Assembly (NCBI GenBank): GCA_051294375.1
Contig: CM119264.1
Location: 19,537,590-19,601,589, forward strand
Source of the DNA: Paraspadella gotoi
Lineage: Eukaryota > Chaetognatha
Direction of reading: 5' to 3'
Length of the DNA stretch: 64,000 nt
The translations under genes and the position numbers were made by a program. The notes below the pieces were generated by a model that worked only from the letters and a program-made list of their open reading frames with translations, was not told where the DNA came from and ran no database searches. Below are positions 33,430 through 45,180 of this stretch, piece by piece (position 1 is the stretch's first letter; each line of letters starts with the position of its first letter).

Positions 33430-34509
33430 CAGAGAGATAAAGCTTCCAACAAAGAGTGAGAAAAGGACAGGTGAAAGTAAGGAGAGGGAAGGATAATTTA
33501 AAAGTAAATTAAAAATTAGTAAAAGAAAAAAGTTTACCATAATTTTTATGAAGTGAATTTTAAAATAAAGTATTCCTCAGCAAAGTTAAATGGGAAGAAA
33601 TTTAGTTTAAATTTAGTATATTTACAGTGTCCGGAAGCAAAACTTATAATTCTATTTAAATGGCAAGAAATTGTTAATTATTTTATAAAAAATATCGTAA
33701 AAGAGCTCAACTGAGAGCTTAGTGTTTATTCTACATAAATATTATTAACTTAAATTACAAAATAAGTTCACAGTTAGCTATAAGAGATTAGGTGTCAGTA
33801 TCCCTTTGCGCCCAAATCAATCAAAAATAGATTTGACATTGATTTTGAGTCTCCAGTTATGCTATAAAGGTGACCATAAAGTTTGTTGCATCAGATAAAG
33901 ATGTGCCTTGAAAATACAAATGTGGTGCCCATAATGAAAAGTGTTATTATTTACTCATGTGCGATTTAAATGCTATGCTGTTGGACAACTTCAAAATTTA
34001 AAAAAATGTTATGTCAGAAATGATAAAAATTAGTGAGAGGACTATAGAGAAAAATTAACACAATATACTTATCAAATAACAAGTCCACGTCCCCAGGCAA
34101 TTACAATTCAAAAAAAGTTTAGCTATACCGGAAAAACTGCTTATATCAAAATTATTATTTTAAGACAATATAATATAATGATGATATTTAAATTTTTTCT
34201 GTTACTGCTGCGGTTAACTTGTTAAATTATTTACACTGGGCAAAATTAACATATCATGTTGTCAACTATTACTATACCAAACATTATCGTTATGTCACAA
34301 AGAGTGGGCTAATGACAAGAGATAATATAACAATATAAGCGGTAATAAGCTAATACGATGATAAATCACGGTTATTTTTTCTGACTTTTAATTTGTGATC
34401 TTAACAGATCACAACACATCGTAACATAACAAATCATAACAGTCTTCTTAATAAATCTATGAAAAATTCTAGAAATCAGTACCATTAGCTGGCCTCGCCA
34501 ATACCAACT

Positions 34510-34757
34510 TGCATAATTTGCTAATTTTGCATTATTTGGTCAACCGACATAATTTTTCAACTGGCGTAATTTGATCAACTTAAAAAAATTGGTAGACTGG
34601 CATAATTTGGTCAATTGATGTAACTTGGTCAACTGGCATAATTTGATCAACTGGCATAATTTGGTCAACTGGCATAATTTTATCAACTGGCATAATTTGG
34701 TCATCTTGCATAATTTAATCACATGAATAATTTGGTCAACTGGCATAATTTAGTCAA
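34510..34757. repeat. 18-bp minisatellite, AACTGGCATAATTTGGTC unit
   Basis: About 13 imperfect units. Each reads TCAACTGGCATAATTTGG with few changes. Intronic. Confidence 0.9.
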
Positions 34758-34849
34758 CTTACAATCAATCAGAGAGAGAAGAGATAAATTTTTAAAAATT
34801 CAAATAAATGTGTTTTTTGGTTTTATAATTTAAACTCTTTTCCACATTA

Positions 34850-35149
34850 GTAAATTAGTAAAACTACTTCAAGTAAATATAACTTTTTTTTCATTTAAAC
34901 TCATTTCCACTAGCACGATTCCAACGAAACTTTATATCCAGCTCAATCACACACAAACATTTCATTCCAATGCAACCATCATCACGAGTAATTAGAGTTT
35001 TTTGCTAGGGTGGGACGGACGGATGGACAGACGGTTCTGACATGACATAAGTTAATGCCCGACAAAATTGAAGGGGCGACCGATGGACCGACAAAGTGGA
35101 TTATAGAGTCGCCCCCGAAGGTTGCTGATACGCAGATCCGACTAAAAAT
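34850..35149. mobile_element. GTCGG MITE-like fragment, inverted orientation
   Basis: Ends with GCAGATCCGACTAAAAAT, the inverse of TTTTTAGTCGGATCTGC at 37255 and (with one change) 40046. Contains GGACGGACGGATGGACAG. Confidence 0.6.
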
Positions 35150-35881
35150 GGGTCAATATTATTTTATTATGATAAATAAAACAAGGGTTGAAGCCAATTG
35201 ATGTGAAATTAGGTATCATTTAAGGTCTTGGATAGAGGTTAACAGTTCTCAAGATGAATACCCAAGCTCAAATAATGATACCTCATACTGTAATGCAGCC
35301 TTACAGTATTTTAGTAATGAGTAAGATTTTTATTTGGAGTTATCCTGTTCAGATTTCAGACTTTTTATTAGCTCAATCTAGGGCGTCTAAAGCAGAATGC
35401 CCCCAGGTCCTAAAACCCAAGTGTGGAAGCTTTCCAATAAACCATAGTTAAGTTATGAATGAAAATTTTTGAAGACTTTTTCACAAAGATGTACGCATTT
35501 TTATTCTTCATGGAGAGGCCGTAAAACCTCAGAATGCAGTGTACGTCGAGACTAAGACTTCTCTGCGTTTGGTTTATATTTCATATAAATTTCATTGATT
35601 TCTTTCAAACGGTTCAGGAGATACTCGTTTATTTGTAAAGATAATACAATTTTTATAAGTTTTGCTTCCGAGCCCTGTAAGACTAATCTTCTTTTTTTTT
35701 TTTGTAATAAATTTAAAATTGTTAAAAATTACACTGGTCATCTGTAGGGATAGCTGAACCCTCTAGATTAAGCAAGATTATTAAATAATAATTTTAAGAA
35801 TACTGAAGTTTAAAAAAATCATATCTCTTAAACCACTTGATTTTTTTCTAAAACCTTAATTTTTTAAAAATATTTAATATG

Positions 35882-35922
35882 ATGAAGGCTTGCATGAAAG
35901 CCAAAACATATCCCTGTCATAA
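35882..35922 (+). ncRNA. Hammerhead-like motif, degraded
   Basis: GATGAAGGCTTGCATGAAAG then CCAAAACATAT: stem-loop kept, but C3 and G12 of the catalytic core are lost. Followed by AATAAAATCAAATTGTTGTT, the downstream block common to the family. Confidence 0.4.
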
Positions 35923-36162
35923 TAAAATCAAATTGTTGTTGAAAAGACTTCGTCTTCATTTCCTGAAAAATATTTACATATTCTTATGGAGCGTCTTGGA
36001 TTTAAAGTTATAAAGTGGTGCATTTTTTTGCACACGTCTGTGTATTAAAGCGTAGCAAAAATATTAAAATCAAGTAGAATCAAAATTCGAATAGTAGATC
36101 ATGAACCTGTGAACATTTTTAAAGAAAAAAATTTAATTTTTATTTTTTAATTTTTGCAGACG

Positions 36163-36790
36163 CTCATATTTATACATAGAACTTACCAAAAAAAATTTCA
36201 AAATTGTAAAATGTTAAAGAGACAGTAATTATTGTTATGTGTTAGTGACAGAACCGTTCAATATAAGCAGTCCCTGAGCTTTGGATCAGGCTGTAACACC
36301 GAGTTACAGGCGGGTTAAGCGCCCCGTCCCTCTTAACTGCTAGGCGACCACCGGGCAAGAACCCCGGACCTTTGGGTTGGGAGGCGAATGACTTGCCTCC
36401 GGCACCAATGGCCGCTGATGAAGGGTTGGTGGATTTCAGTCCACCATAATGTTTTTTTTTTATTTTTAACAGCAGATTCGAATTCCTCATGAAAAGTTTA
36501 CTAAAGGAAATATAACTCTTTTTAGAAAATTATTTCATTAAATGGATCAAAATCATAAAAAACTATTATTATTAACATATAATTAAAATTTAATTTAAAA
36601 AATATATATTTTTTAAATATTTGGCTAATTTAATGAAATAATTTTTGAATAAGACTTATATTTTCTTTTATCAACTTTTTATGAGGAATTCGAATCTTCT
36701 TTCGAAACTAAAAAAACATTTTTTTAAAATTTTAATATTTTTTATGGTAAGTACTTACCATAAAAAACGTATTATGTATAAATATGGGCA
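36163..36790. mobile_element. Fold-back MITE interrupted by a SINE
   Basis: Left-arm sequence (CATATTTATACATAGAACTT) at 36169, right-arm sequence from about 36650, with SINE copy 3 (36217-36449) inserted between them. The relative age is clear: the MITE was there first. Confidence 0.6.
36217..36449 (-). mobile_element. tRNA-derived SINE, copy 3
   Basis: Full-looking ~233-bp copy. Minus strand: hairpin start, GGTGCCGGAGGCAAGTCATT (A-box region), CCCGGGGTTCTTGCCC (B-box region), GGGACGGGGCGCTTAACCCG body, ending ACTGTCTC. Confidence 0.8.
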
Positions 36791-37254
36791 TATGCAAAAA
36801 TTTAAAAATATTTTCATATATCAATGTTCTTTAGTCCATAACTTCATGATTAACTATCCGAATTTTGATCTGCAACTTTCACTACGCTTTACTGTGTATA
36901 GATTTTATTATTTTAGATTTGTTGCAAAAATGAATTAATCTTCTTTAGTAAAATCATATTCATGATTTACTTATTCAACTTTAATATGCATTTTTAAACT
37001 TTTAAAAGATATTAGAGCAATATATTAGGGTTGAAATTAAGTCGAGATGATTGACTTTCAATTTTTAGCCATATTTTTCTATCTATTATTTTTATAGTTT
37101 TTCATTCGACTGCCAATAAATTTAGTTGTAAAGTTATTGATTTTAAACTGGCACTTTTTATCACCTTAATTATTTTAAGAGTATGTGACATTGCTCAAAT
37201 TTATTGATAATAAAGCCAAATACTGTTGTATTTAATAAACTCGACTAAAAGAGA

Positions 37255-37960
37255 ATTTTTTAGTCGGATCTGCTTATCAGCAGATTCCGACTCTATAATT
37301 CACTTTGTCGGTCCGTCGGTACCACCCCTAAATCATGTCGGTAAATAACTTTTATCACATTAAAACATTGTATTATACTAAATTAAGTAAAAAAAAACGA
37401 TGTCCATCCTTCTGTCCGTTTGTATGTTTGTCTGTCTGAAGGTCCGTCCCACCTTTTCATTAAACTCCAATTACTTATGATAGGATGGATGGATTGGAAT
37501 GAAATTTTGTGTGGGGTTCGGAAAGTGTATGATTGAGCTGGATATAAAGTTTTAATGGAATCGTGCGAGTGGAAATGAGTTTAAATGGAAAAAAACAAAT
37601 CAAATTAACTTAAATCTTTTTACTAATTTTAACCCATAATTACTCGAATAAATCATAATTGGATGGATAGATTGAGTACGAATTTTGTATGTGGGTAGGA
37701 AAGTGTGTAATTGAGCTTGATATAAAGTTTCACTGGAATCATGCGCGTGGAAATGAGTTGAAATGGAAAAAACATAAGTTACTTTTATTTGAATCTTTTT
37801 AATAATTTTAATCCATAATTAATTGAATTAATCCTAATTGGATGGATAGATTGAAATTAAATTTTGTGTGTGGGTAGGAAAGTGTATGAATGAGCACTAT
37901 ATAAAGTTTCGATGGAATTGAGGTGTGGAAATGAGTTTGCATGGAAAAAACCAAAGTTAA
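37255..37960. mobile_element. GTCGG MITE-like element with terminal hairpin
   Basis: Starts TTTTTTAGTCGGATCTGC then a loop and GCAGATTCCGAC, a near-perfect hairpin. Then CACTTTGTCGGTCCGTCGG and three ~180-bp units (GTAGGAAAGTGT.. GGAAATGAGTTTAAATGG). No coding capacity. Confidence 0.6.
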
Positions 37961-38024
37961 GTTGACTGAATTTTTATTATTAATGCTTACTCATAATGTT
38001 TTAAATAATTAATTAAGTGAAAAA

Positions 38025-38515
38025 ATGATGACTTTGAAAAAATGATGCAAGTTTAAAAAATTTTGCATATTGAAAAAATGAAGCAAGTTGAAAGATTGAT
38101 GCAAGTTGAAAGAATGATTTGAGTTGAAAAAATGATGGGAGTTGAAAAAATGATGCAAGTTGAAAAAATGGAGCTAGATAAAAAAAATGATGCAAGTTGA
38201 AAATATGAAGCAAGTTGAAAAAAATGAGGCAAGTTGAAAAAATTAAGCAAGTTAAAAAAATGATGCAAGTTTAAAAAATGATGCAAATTTAAAAAATATT
38301 GCGAGTTAAAAAAATGATGCAAATTTTAAAAATGATGCATGTTGAAAAAAGTATACAAGTTGAAAAAATGATGCAAGTTGAAAAAATGATGAAGTTGAAA
38401 AAATGATACAAGTTTTAAAAATGAAGCAAGTTTAAAAAATGATGCAAGTTAAAAAACTGATGCGAGTAAAAAAAATGATGCAAGTGGAAAAAATAATAAT
38501 AGTTAGAAAAAATTA
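38025..38515. repeat. ~18-bp minisatellite, GTTGAAAAAATGATGCAA unit
   Basis: Around 27 imperfect tandem units over about 490 bp, ending ~130 bp before exon 34. Confidence 0.9.
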
Positions 38516-38589
38516 TTTGTACTTTATTTTTAATTATTTCTATCATAGTATTTATTTTTTTATTTAATTTTTTTATCTGATTACCGCTT

Positions 38590-38640
38590 AATTATCGTGG
38601 GCAGATGCCACATTCTTTGCTAAAACTTGTTTTAAATTTT
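38590..38640 (-). mobile_element. Mobile-element terminus abutting the exon 34 acceptor
   Basis: GCTTAATTATCGTGGGCAGA, then TTTGCTAAAACTTGTTTT, is the inverse of the family end AAAACAAGTTTGAGCAAACA with GTCGGATCTGCC seen near 16190, 51600 and 62600. The exon starts 5 bp later, so part of the acceptor region is element-derived. Confidence 0.6.
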
Positions 38641-38645
38641 ATTAG

Positions 38646-38738
38646 CATTAATTTGGATGCCATCGCTGCACTTGAAGCAAGGAGACATCAAATAGAAACA
38701 AAATATGGAGAAATTTATCAACCAGAAGAAATCACGAG
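38646..38738 (+). CDS. sls/TTN-like: Exon 34: repeat 8
   Basis: NLDAIAALEARRHQIETKYG, then EIYQPEEIT. 93 bp, phase 2-2, donor ACGAG|gtttgt. The acceptor region (38590-38645) lies in or against the terminus of a dispersed mobile-element family. Confidence 0.8.
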
Positions 38739-39354
38739 GTTTGTTGCAAAACATTTTGTCCTATTATCCGGTTCGGTGTTTTCTGGTAATCGGATGTTGC
38801 AGATCAAATAAGTTTTTGTTCAAAAAGACATAAGCCTTGTCCACAAACTTTAGTCTCAGATTTTTATAGTCTACCAAACAAAACACATCAAATCAACAAA
38901 ATCTTATATTGAGGCGACTTACCACTTTTATCATCGTCCGGACCAACTTGACCTTACGGTCTCCTCGGTCCTATTGCTGTGTCCGGTCAATCTAAGGTCA
39001 TTGCCAAAGCTAGGGCAAAGTGACCGTGTGGAGAGACCGGCACGGAGAAAAAGGAGAAAGGAAGTGTTTAGAGAGAGAGACCGGTGGTAAGTCGCCTCAA
39101 TATCATGATCTCATTTCTAAAAATGTTTATTACTTTTACTATGGTCCGGATTTTACTTTAGATTTTATTTTTCTGTGTAGAAATCTTGGGAGGCTAAATT
39201 GATAGCATAAAATAAAACTTTTTCAAAAATATTATTTTAAAGATAATGTATTAATTACTGGGTGTCCTTTTAAGTATATACCTGACAAATAAAGGGTGTT
39301 AGACAAGAAAAAAAAGTAAAAATTTCTCTAAATTTTTAAGAAAGCTTAGTATTG

Positions 39355-39587
39355 AAGAGACAGTAATGATTGTTGTATGTTCGTGACAGAACCGTTCAAT
39401 ATAAGCAGTCCCTGAGCTTCAGATCAGGCTGTAACACCGTGTTACAGGCGGGTTAAGTGCTTCGTTCCTCTTAACTGCAAGGTGACCATCGGGCTAGAAC
39501 CCCGGACCTTTGGGTTGGGAGGTGAATGACTTACCTCGTGCACCAATGGCCGCTGAAAGAACAGTTGGTGGATTTTAGTCCACCATA
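39355..39587 (-). mobile_element. tRNA-derived SINE, copy 4
   Basis: Complete copy, same order of blocks as copy 3. Confidence 0.8.
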
Positions 39588-39770
39588 CATTCCCCCCTCC
39601 CCTAGGGAGTAGTCGGTTATGTCTCTTTAATGAATTGTTGGTGAAAAGTTCGTCACCAAGTTGAGGCATGTTGCCTGATATGTTGTTGGCGGAAAGTGCA
39701 TCACCAGGTTGAAGCATGTCGTCTGAAAGTGTTGTTGTTGCTGTTGTGTTCGGAAGTTGAGCTCACCAAT

Positions 39771-39997
39771 GAAGAAACAGTAATGATGGTTGTGTGTTAG
39801 TGACAGAACCATTCAATATAAGCAGTCCCTGAGCTTCGGATCAGGCTGTAACACCGTGTTACAGGCGGGTTAAGCCCCCCGTCCCTCTTAACTGCTAGGC
39901 GACCACTGGGCTGATGACCTTTGGGTTAGGAGGCCAATGACTTGCCTCCTGCACCAATGGCTGCTGATGAACGGTTAGTGGATTTTAGTCCACCATA
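39771..39997 (-). mobile_element. tRNA-derived SINE, copy 5
   Basis: Lies 184 bp from copy 4 in the same orientation. It has a small deletion in the B-box side (GGGCTGATGACC in plus orientation). Confidence 0.8.
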
Positions 39998-40045
39998 GTA
40001 TGAACCATAAACAATTACAACTTGAATCTCACCTTAAAAAAAGTT

Positions 40046-40370
40046 TTTAGTCAGATCTGCTTATCAGCAGATCCCGACTCTATAATTCACTTTGTCGGTC
40101 CGTCGCTCCGCCCCCTCAATATTTTTCGGGCATTCACATATATCATGTCAGAATTTCGAATTATGATAAATTATGCAGTTATCAGTGAATTAATAAATTA
40201 GTCAATTAATTAATCAATAATTAATTAATCAGTCAATTAATCAATCAAAACAAACATTTTGGATCAAATTAATTAATTAATTTCCTAATTTTTTAGTTAA
40301 TTAATTAACTTGAATTAATTAATTAATTTGAATTAATTAATTAATTTTTACCGATAATGATAAAAAAATG
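40046..40370. mobile_element. GTCGG/TTAA MITE-like element
   Basis: GTTTTTAGTCAGATCTGC hairpin start, CACTTTGTCGGTCCGTCG, then a TTAATTAA-rich tail. Confidence 0.6.
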
Positions 40371-40499
40371 CGATTTTTAAAATTTTATTTAATTTTTGGC
40401 TCTCTTTTCCAAAAGCGCCCCATTTTTATTCCATAACCCCTGAACTTAATTTTACTTTTAATATTCATTTATAGTCTGTTACTAAACCGATAAGCTAAT

Positions 40500-41035
40500 C
40501 TTTAGCCTAAATCACTAACCCTAACCTAATCCATAACCATAATACCATAATAAACTATATTTAACCCTAACTCCAACCCTCATACTTAACCCGCCTTACC
40601 CTATTCATCAAACAAATTCTTAATACTTAACCTAACCCCCAACTTAAACCTACTTTCTAATCTAATTCCGAATTTTAAATGAAATGGGGGGGGCGTTTTT
40701 GAAAAATTAGGTAAAATTTTCTAGTACTAACACCTCAGTCATTATAAAAATCATGCATTATAAAATTGTTGGCCTTTTCAAACATCGATGCCCCCTTGCC
40801 GTATGACGGAGCAGCGAATCTCTCTCGCTCTCTCTGGCTGGATTATGGATTATGGCTAGATGATGTACAGTCAGGATCGACAAATACGATGACGATAATT
40901 TGAACGATGATTTGAACGATAATTTGAACGATGGATTAATTGTTTAAGGTTTCGGTTAGGGATAAGGTTAGTTTAGAGGATAGATATTAGGGATTAGAGT
41001 TGGGATTAGGGTTAGGGGCAAGGGATTAGGGTCAT
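40500..41035. repeat. Degenerate telomere-like CCCTAA / TTAGGG tracts, inverted
   Basis: 40500-40670 is rich in CTAACCCTAACC-like variants; 40950-41030 carries GATTAGGGTTAGGGGC-like variants in the opposite sense. Neither is a perfect array. Confidence 0.5.
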
Positions 41036-41394
41036 TTTTCCCGACGCTACTTTTGCAACAATAAAATTCTGGCATGCTGGGTGATTCAGCAAGATAAAGA
41101 ATTAAGCCTCCATCAGGATCGGGATCGACAGAAACGATGATGATAATTTGAACGATGGAGGAAGCAGTTGCGATGGTGAGAGCGACGACAAAAGGAGTGA
41201 CGCATAAAACGACGATGAAAGTAACAAAAGATCCGATTTTTGTGCGTGTGTTTGAGTCCGCTGCTTCAGGAGCAAGGGGTCTTCTTTGTAAAAAAGTGCC
41301 AAATTTCTAGCTTTACGCAAAAAGGTTAAATTTTATAAAGTATTTGAATATCGAAATATAGCCTAATTTCATTAATAGCTTATGGAAAATAATG

Positions 41395-42330
41395 ATATCA
41401 TTTTTTCGCTATTTTAGTGTAAACAAGTCTGTAGAATTCGATGGTGATGACCATTTTTTTGTATAATTATATCTTTCCTGTCATTGTGGTATAATCCTTT
41501 CTTTTCGTTGTGTAATAATTATTAGAAAAGTTTGAAATGAATTTTCAACAACGATTTTATTTTTATACATAATTTGTTTCAAATTCACTAACTTTTTTTA
41601 ATGCTGATGAAGGCTTGTAGTTAAGCCGAAACATGTCCGTCTTTCCTGTCGAAAATGACGATTTTAATGTATATAAAATTGTCATAAAAAAGAAAAACAA
41701 CAAGTTATGATAAATCAAATTATATTTATGAGTAAAAATTAGGTTAAAGTTAAAAAAATTTATTCCTGGATTTGTATTCCTTGCAAAAAGTTGATAGAAG
41801 AAAATATAATTTTTATTCCAAAATTATGTCATTAAGTTGGTCAAAATTGAGAAAAACTATAATTTTAAGCCAAAAATTAAAAAATTACACAAAAAAATAG
41901 TTTTTAACATTTTTAACCAACTTAATGAAAGAATTTGTTAAAATGGATTATATTATTTTATATCAACTTTTTGTAAGGAATTCAAATCCGTTTTTAAAAT
42001 TTTAATATTTTTATTTTTTCATTTTAACTTATTTTTTATTATTATTTATTAATAAATATAGCTAACAAACAGTTAATAAAATATAAAATTCGTAAATAAA
42101 CTTACTTTATATTCATATTATATAAGCTAAATATAGCTTTTATAAAATTTTAATAATTTGAGTTTCTTATATTCTACAACGTTTGTTGCATTTGAATGGT
42201 ACCTTATATGCTACAAAAATCGTCATTTTCGACAAAGAAGATGAAACTATAAAAAAAAATGGTTATCAACATCGAATTCTAAAGACTTGATTACACTAAA
42301 ATAGCTATGTACCTTATTCGATTTGTTATA
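41395..42330. mobile_element. ~0.9-kb element with inverted arms and a hammerhead-like motif
   Basis: Left arm (about 41411-41460: TTTTAGTGTAAACAAGTCTG then GAATTCGATGGTGATGACC) is inverse to 42238-42310 (GGTTATCAACATCGAATTCT ... GACTTGATTACACTAAAATA). A further copy of the right-arm sequence lies at about 51885-51970. The motif at 41604 lies inside. Confidence 0.55.
41601..41640 (+). ncRNA. Hammerhead-ribozyme-like motif
   Basis: CTGATGA at 41604-41610, one extra A, stem II GGCTT/AAGCC with loop GTAGTT, GAA at 41628-41630, self-complementary ACATGT at 41631-41636, then C and a 3-bp stem I (ATG with CGT, one G-U pair). The extra A after CTGATGA departs from the strict consensus. Confidence 0.5.
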
Positions 42331-42638
42331 TTTTGTTATTTTTAAATGCCCTAGCAGAGAGTGAAGGAGGCTCAAAAGCTGAAACTCTAAAAATTTGAAA
42401 ATCGAAAAACTTCAAAAACCAATCTGAACGTTACCTTGCTATTGGGGCTGAACTCTATGAATTTGTTATTGGGGGAGGGCCTTCAATAAAAATAAATGTG
42501 ACTTTTGAATGTTTTGCAACAGAGTTTAAAATTTCATTCAAATTAGTTACTAAGCTATTAAATTTACTTTGAAGTCGGTACACGGGGATCTCTTGTATAA
42601 TTGTTTTAATTTTGCTGAAAAAATTTTTATTTTTTTAG

Positions 42639-42827
42639 ACCACAAAGCTCTGCAATAGAGGATTTGGAGTTTCGTTTGCTGGCAATGGATGAAGAGAGGC
42701 GTCAGCTTGCAGATGACTCAACTTTGGATGACACAGAGAGAATCAAAGCCATCACAAACCTCGAGCTTCGCCTTCAGGCTCTCGACAATGAGCGAAAGAA
42801 GATAGATGAAACTGATATGGATACTGG
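42639..42827 (+). CDS. sls/TTN-like: Exon 35: repeats 9 and 10 (GC donor)
   Basis: Two repeats in one 189-bp exon: AIEDLEFRLLAMDEERRQL and IKAITNLELRLQALDNERKK. The donor is ACTGG|gcaagt, a second GC-AG intron. The phase-2 junction to exon 36 gives DTGDRFKAVSNLE. No GT site in the same phase precedes the frame's stop codon. Confidence 0.75.
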
Positions 42828-44578
42828 GCAAGTCTTTTAATGATTTGATAACAATTGCAATATACTTTTTAGTTGTAAATATTAAATATTGTAATCTTGA
42901 AATTTTTAAAATAGAAAGAATATTTCTAAAAATACTGATATGTTTTAAACTAGTTTTCTGTTTTTTATCAGAGCTAACAACTGACATATTTTACAAACCA
43001 GACACATCACAGAATATTATATTATCTAAAAATATGCAAAAAAGTGATATCCGTCCATTTGTCTCTTCTGATTGGTTGGATCAATAATTTATGGTAGGAA
43101 AGTGTACGTTTCAGCGGTTTCAATAGAATTGTGTGAGTGGATAAATATTTTTTTTTATCAAATTATAGTTTTTTAAGATATCGTTGACTTTTAATCAAAT
43201 AACAAGAATTATTAATAAGTGAAGGCAAGTTTTTGGTTGACAATAGTTTTATTGACGACGGACAATGATTAAGGTGGTGACAAAGGTAATGACGAAACAA
43301 TGTCAAAGATTACGACAAAGGTGATGACAATAAATTGATAATTCAAATATTATTTAAAGAAGAGTTGTTTCTTGAGTTTGGATGCTGAGGAGAGTGTCTC
43401 GAGATCCTTCAGCAATCTCGGCCTTTGACTCCTTAGTCTCTCTGTCGGTAATTGGTCGGTCTAACTCTAAGGGTGAAATCAGGTCTGTGACTGGTCGGCT
43501 TTCTGATGATTTGTGAAGTAGACGAGCAATCACAACACAAGGCCGACAAGGTCCATCTATAGGTCTATTCGTTGATGATATAATTAGTAAAATTTGATCC
43601 CAAACTTCCACCGAAAAGGTTGAATTCCTTTACCAAAGCTAATGAACAAAAAAAATATTGTTATAATTTCTTTTTTTTTATAGAAACACTTTGAATGCTT
43701 GAGGTTTTTATTTGTCGTTTATGCCAATAAAAGATATTAAGTAAAGAATGGATCACTGTAGCTATGCTAACTAGAATAACAAATATAACAACAACAACAA
43801 CCAAAAACAATCACACAATAACCTCAACCATCATAATCGCTCAGAAATCTAGGATATCTATTATTATTGCAATTTTTTTCTCTAAAACAAAATTAAGAAA
43901 AAGTATGAAATAACGAATGAAAGAAAGAGAGAAAGGAAGAATGAAAAAAAAACAACTTTGTATGGAGCCCAAAACATCACCTTTTAATCAAAATGACTAC
44001 GACAAAAACCAAATATAAATATTTTAAGTTTTGAACAAACGTGACTAGAATATAGAAAATTAAAGAAATAGAAAAGTTATTAATTGAAAAATTAAACTAT
44101 AAATTATAAGCATCGTTAGAAATGTGAGAATGTTACTGTGATTTTAATATTAAAATATATATAAATCTGTTAATCAAACTAAACAGAATTTTTATCTTTT
44201 TGGAATTTGAGGTATTTTATTTGAAATTATAATTCCAACAAATGAAAACATAAAACAGATAAAAAATGAATAATAACAATAACAAGAAAGTATAAAAAAA
44301 CTCATTTAGAAAAAAATGACAAGAAGTTCAAGTAGCTGTGTTATAACTTATCTTGAAACCCTTTCTACAAATTTTAGTAAAACAATTATATGATTTATTT
44401 TGATTTAAAATTTGACTAGCTGATGAGCTAAATTATCAGATCGGACATTTTTGTTCTTTCTTTTCCGGTAAAATTTTAAATTGTCTGGTTTGTAAAGCAT
44501 GTAAACAGAACTGATAAAAATAAAAAAAAACATATCTGCGTTTTTCTATATTTAAATCACTTCCTCAAATATTGATAC

Positions 44579-44820
44579 TGTGGAACACGATGCCGCGAGC
44601 ATACATACATACCGTCCATTTCATACAAGTTTCATAACTTTGGATCTGACTGTAGTCCGCCACTGCAGGTATGTTAGACGCCCTATCCTGCTTATTTGTA
44701 TGAGTCAGCAGGGCGTAAACCTCAGTCTCTTGGTTTGGGTTCTACCTCCAGCGCCACTGGTGCGACTGATTCTCGGATGAGTAGCGTGGTATGAATTACA
44801 ACCGCTGCACATCCCCCTTA
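44579..44820 (-). mobile_element. Second tRNA-like SINE family, copy 1
   Basis: Shares CGATGCCGCGAGCA, GTAGTCCGCCACTGCAGG, CAGCAGGGCGTAAACC with 44938-45085. On the minus strand TGGCGCTGGAGG and GGTTTACGCCC have the look of A and B boxes. Confidence 0.5.
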
Positions 44821-44937
44821 GGCATCACACGCCTGTGTGGTGGCTATGTGACCCACATACCCACATCTTAGAAGGGCTGCTTATTCCGGCTCCTGTTTTC
44901 ACACACGATTGAAGGGCAAGCATGTTCTTAAAGAAGA

Positions 44938-45085
44938 CGATGCCGCGAGCAGTTCAACATTCATTTGACAGTAGTTCACCACTACAAGTAGGCTAGATGC
45001 CCCGTCTCGCTTCGTCGTATAAATCAGCAGGGTGTAAACCCAAGTTTTTTGGTAGAACGCGTGATAACTTCGGTGCTGCTGAATT
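44938..45085 (-). mobile_element. Second tRNA-like SINE family, copy 2
   Basis: Shorter, diverged copy in the same orientation, ending about 100 bp before exon 36. Confidence 0.5.
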
Positions 45086-45180
45086 TTGGACGTCTAGTGG
45101 GGAATAGGTTTTACTATTTTATATTGACTAAACATTGTAACATGGATAGTTCTAGTTATACTATCTATTTTTATTATTAG

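Noticed and set aside
38025-38515. CRISPR-like array of regularly spaced repeats
   Set aside because: Directly adjacent ~18-bp units without spacers, in a eukaryotic intron: a minisatellite.
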